Part shown: in pieces, positions 61,801 through 64,000 of the stretch
Numbering within the stretch: the stretch's first letter is position 1
How the letters are laid out: every line of letters starts with the position of its first letter
Assembly (NCBI RefSeq): GCF_018687715.1
Contig: NC_056759.1
Coordinates: 6,611,501-6,675,500, forward strand
DNA: 64,000 nt
Direction: 5' to 3'
Source: Carya illinoinensis
Taxonomy: Eukaryota > Streptophyta > Magnoliopsida > Fagales > Juglandaceae
Program-made: the position numbers and the translations under genes
The notes under the pieces: generated by a model
Database searches by the model: none
Told to the model about the DNA's origin: nothing
Seen by the model: the letters and a program-made list of their open reading frames with translations, nothing else

Positions 61801-64000
61801 TATGCCAAAATTTACCTGTAAAGATGCTTCATGTGTTGCTGCCCGCTGGTTAAAGATATCCAGGATGAGGGCAGTGCGGTCACAAACTCTAACATCTCCT
61901 CCAAAAGCCTTTTCCAAATTACGCAATTGCCTAAAAAAGTGTAACATTAAAATGAAAAGCATATTTTAAAATCCAAAATGTGCATAATAAGGATTTATGC
62001 AGCTGCGAGGAAAATTAGAACAGGCCACATCAACAACATGGACAAAATGATCCCTGTATCAGATGAGGCCATCTAAATAAAGACAAGATTAAAATATAAG
62101 TATCACTCATATGTGGTACACACAATAGGGTCACACTCCATGGAATTTGATACCACAAACGATCTTGCCTGTTAGCAAATGCTCTTAAATTCCACCAAAA
62201 TTCATTACATATTCACGTATTCTGAGCATCAGCTTTTGTCCCATTCAAAACTGAAAGAAAATGTACTATACTTGTATGTAATTACATTGCAAAACAGGAC
62301 AAGGTCAAAGCAGCAGAAATCTTGAATTTACTGAAAATCAAAGCTGAAATACAGAAAACCAGCTTATGGTTGAAACTTCAAAGTTCCATTGGCAGGAGTC
62401 CCTATGGTATGAAAAGCTGAGAATAGTAGAACCAAAAAATAAATAACTAATTGGCGAAAACAAGTTTGAGCAACCTAGTATGTAGGAAGAGCCAGTATTG
62501 ACAAGATAAATACCTCAGTTCAGAAGAACAAATTTAAATAGGAAGCATAGCTATAGACACAATAACCATAAAGTCAGGAATCTAACCCAGCTGAAAGCTC
62601 ATCATCAAATATCACAGTCTCAACATCAAGGGCATGAATTGCACTCTTAATCTCTGCAACCTTGCCAGACCCAATATAAGTTCTTGGGTTCGGGGAAGCT
62701 AGTCTGCAGCACGTAGCAGAGTTATTAATTGAAGCAAGGATGCCAACAGGTCAATACTTCCTTAGAAAGAATAACATACCATGTACATAGGTTGTTGATG
62801 CATCGTGCTTTCAAAGGCATACAACACTACAACAACAGTCTAACTCCATGCTAAAAGAACATAGAAAGAAAATCCCACGCTTTAAGTGTGTTATACATGT
62901 TGAGGCCAAAGCAATTATGTTCTGTGCTTTTATAAATGCACAAATGACACCATAGTGAGTGACTAGCATTGGAGAAATGTATATGATGTCGTCTAGAGCC
63001 TAGAATTTGCATTCTAGGTTAGAAGAACTGCACTATCTAATCTCAGCTAATGGTACAACTTTTTATATTTTGTTTATTCAATAAGTGAACTCCATTGTTC
63101 CCTAACAGGATCCATAAGAGCTACAGACAGAAGGCAAGAGATCCACTTTTTTGTAATTATGCATTTGCTTAGCAGGTTTACCAGATGCATAACTAAATTA
63201 GTTGGATTCGAATCATCATCAATGCATGATGATTAAATAAGAATGGTCCTTAACATCTCACTTTAATCTCGCGTGCAAAAGAACGTTAACTGAACTGCAG
63301 CATTCAGATGAGAAGTATCCAGAAAGACTCACTTTTGATAAGTGGAATCGACAACCAGAAGTCCAGCAGTGTCAGCCAGCTGAGCCAACTCCTTCAGTGA
63401 TTCATCTATATCAAAAGAATTCTCTGTATCACCTTTTCGTTCAACACCAACAAGGTACGCTTTTTCTTCAAAAACCTGTGAAGATGATTAGTTGATTAGT
63501 AAAATTACTTCTTTTTCCTTTCTTTATTTTGTTTCTAAATTTTCCTCTACAGAATATTCCACCTTAGCAAATTAAACATTGCTACGGTATACTCTAGCAG
63601 GATCTGAATATTATTGTTGGTCAGCTAAAGGGCTTCTACTTTTTTCCATCCAATTTAGCCAAGAAATGAAGTCCGCACAATTAAGCAAATTCCACGAAAA
63701 TAAATTATTGAAATAATAATTTTCCATATAATAGCAAACAAGAAAGAAAAATCTGTCGAATCCTGAAAGCCAAAGCGATACCGAAACGTAAAAAATACAG
63801 TTAAAAGAAACGGACCTCTCTGCCGTTCCGTATCTTAAACCTATTCTCAAAGCTGTCGTCTTCGTCGTGCTCTTTCTTCTTTTGGACTTTAGTGAACGGA
63901 CTTGGGGGTTTGGTGTCAGCGACTCCATTACGAGATCCATGGACCTCTTCATGTTCCTCCTTCTCCGCATCTTCGGTACCAATCGAAGGGTTTGAAGCTA
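58831..64000 (-). CDS. HFLX: HflX-family GTPase, 5' end outside the window
   Basis: Ribosome-associated GTPase of the HflX family; plant members of this type are plastid proteins. Thirteen exons visible: 64000-63816 (start missing), 63475-63333, 62703-62587, 61930-61816, 61529-61392, 61133-61038, 60945-60832, 60511-60443, 60308-60238, 60160-60067, 59736-59608, 59466-59377, 58923-58831. Every junction is GT..AG with matching phase. The N-terminal HflX domain has [11 protein letters not shown] and [19 protein letters not shown], then [19 protein letters not shown]. The G domain has G1 [10 protein letters not shown]2 region DPTTR, G3 DTVG and G4 NKVD (split across a junction). The visible 5' exon is acidic linker. 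The transit peptide and the ATG lie beyond position 64000. Confidence 0.94.

Overview
The window reads as nuclear DNA of a woody eudicot. It has dispersed intron-rich genes with GT..AG introns, AT-rich spacers full of small inverted-repeat transposons, and plant-only gene families (bZIP S1 with its sucrose uORF, TIC20, HflX with plastid-type homologues). The mix of Tourist-like and hairpin MITEs suggests Fagales (walnut, oak relatives). That placement is inference; eudicot is firm.

Layout. 0-9.6 kb: a DRE2/anamorsin gene on the minus strand, whose second intron has grown to 4.8 kb by nested transposons (Ty1-copia remnant, then a TRIM, then a hAT-type MITE). 9.6-13.8 kb: spacer. 13.8-23.3 kb: a CACTA-like element of about 9.5 kb carrying an exon of a CYP97B-type cytochrome P450. 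23.3-29 kb: AT-rich spacer with MITEs. 29-30.7 kb: an intronless S1-group bZIP gene (+) with the conserved sucrose-control uORF. 30.7-36.4 kb: spacer with a 0.7 kb fold-back element. 36.4-37.4 kb: TIC20 (-), head to head with a RING-finger E3 gene (38.4-42.2 kb, +). 44.1-47.3 kb: remains of a membrane-protein gene split by a 2.45 kb hAT element that itself carries a piece of an HD-Zip class II gene. 47.9-51.6 kb: RPT4, a 26S proteasome ATPase (-), complete in 10 exons. 53.1-57.6 kb: a GT4 glycosyltransferase (-), 7 exons. 58.8-64.0 kb: an HflX GTPase (-), running off the right edge.

Six gene models (DRE2, bZIP, TIC20, RING, RPT4, GT4) were closed exactly, with GT..AG introns, codon phases that match at every junction and a total length divisible by three. 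HflX closes the same way for all exons inside the window. The genes are ordinary housekeeping or regulatory genes and do not form a cluster. I saw no undescribed biochemical system. The most unusual content is the transposons: two carry captured host exons, and several insertions have perfect target-site duplications.
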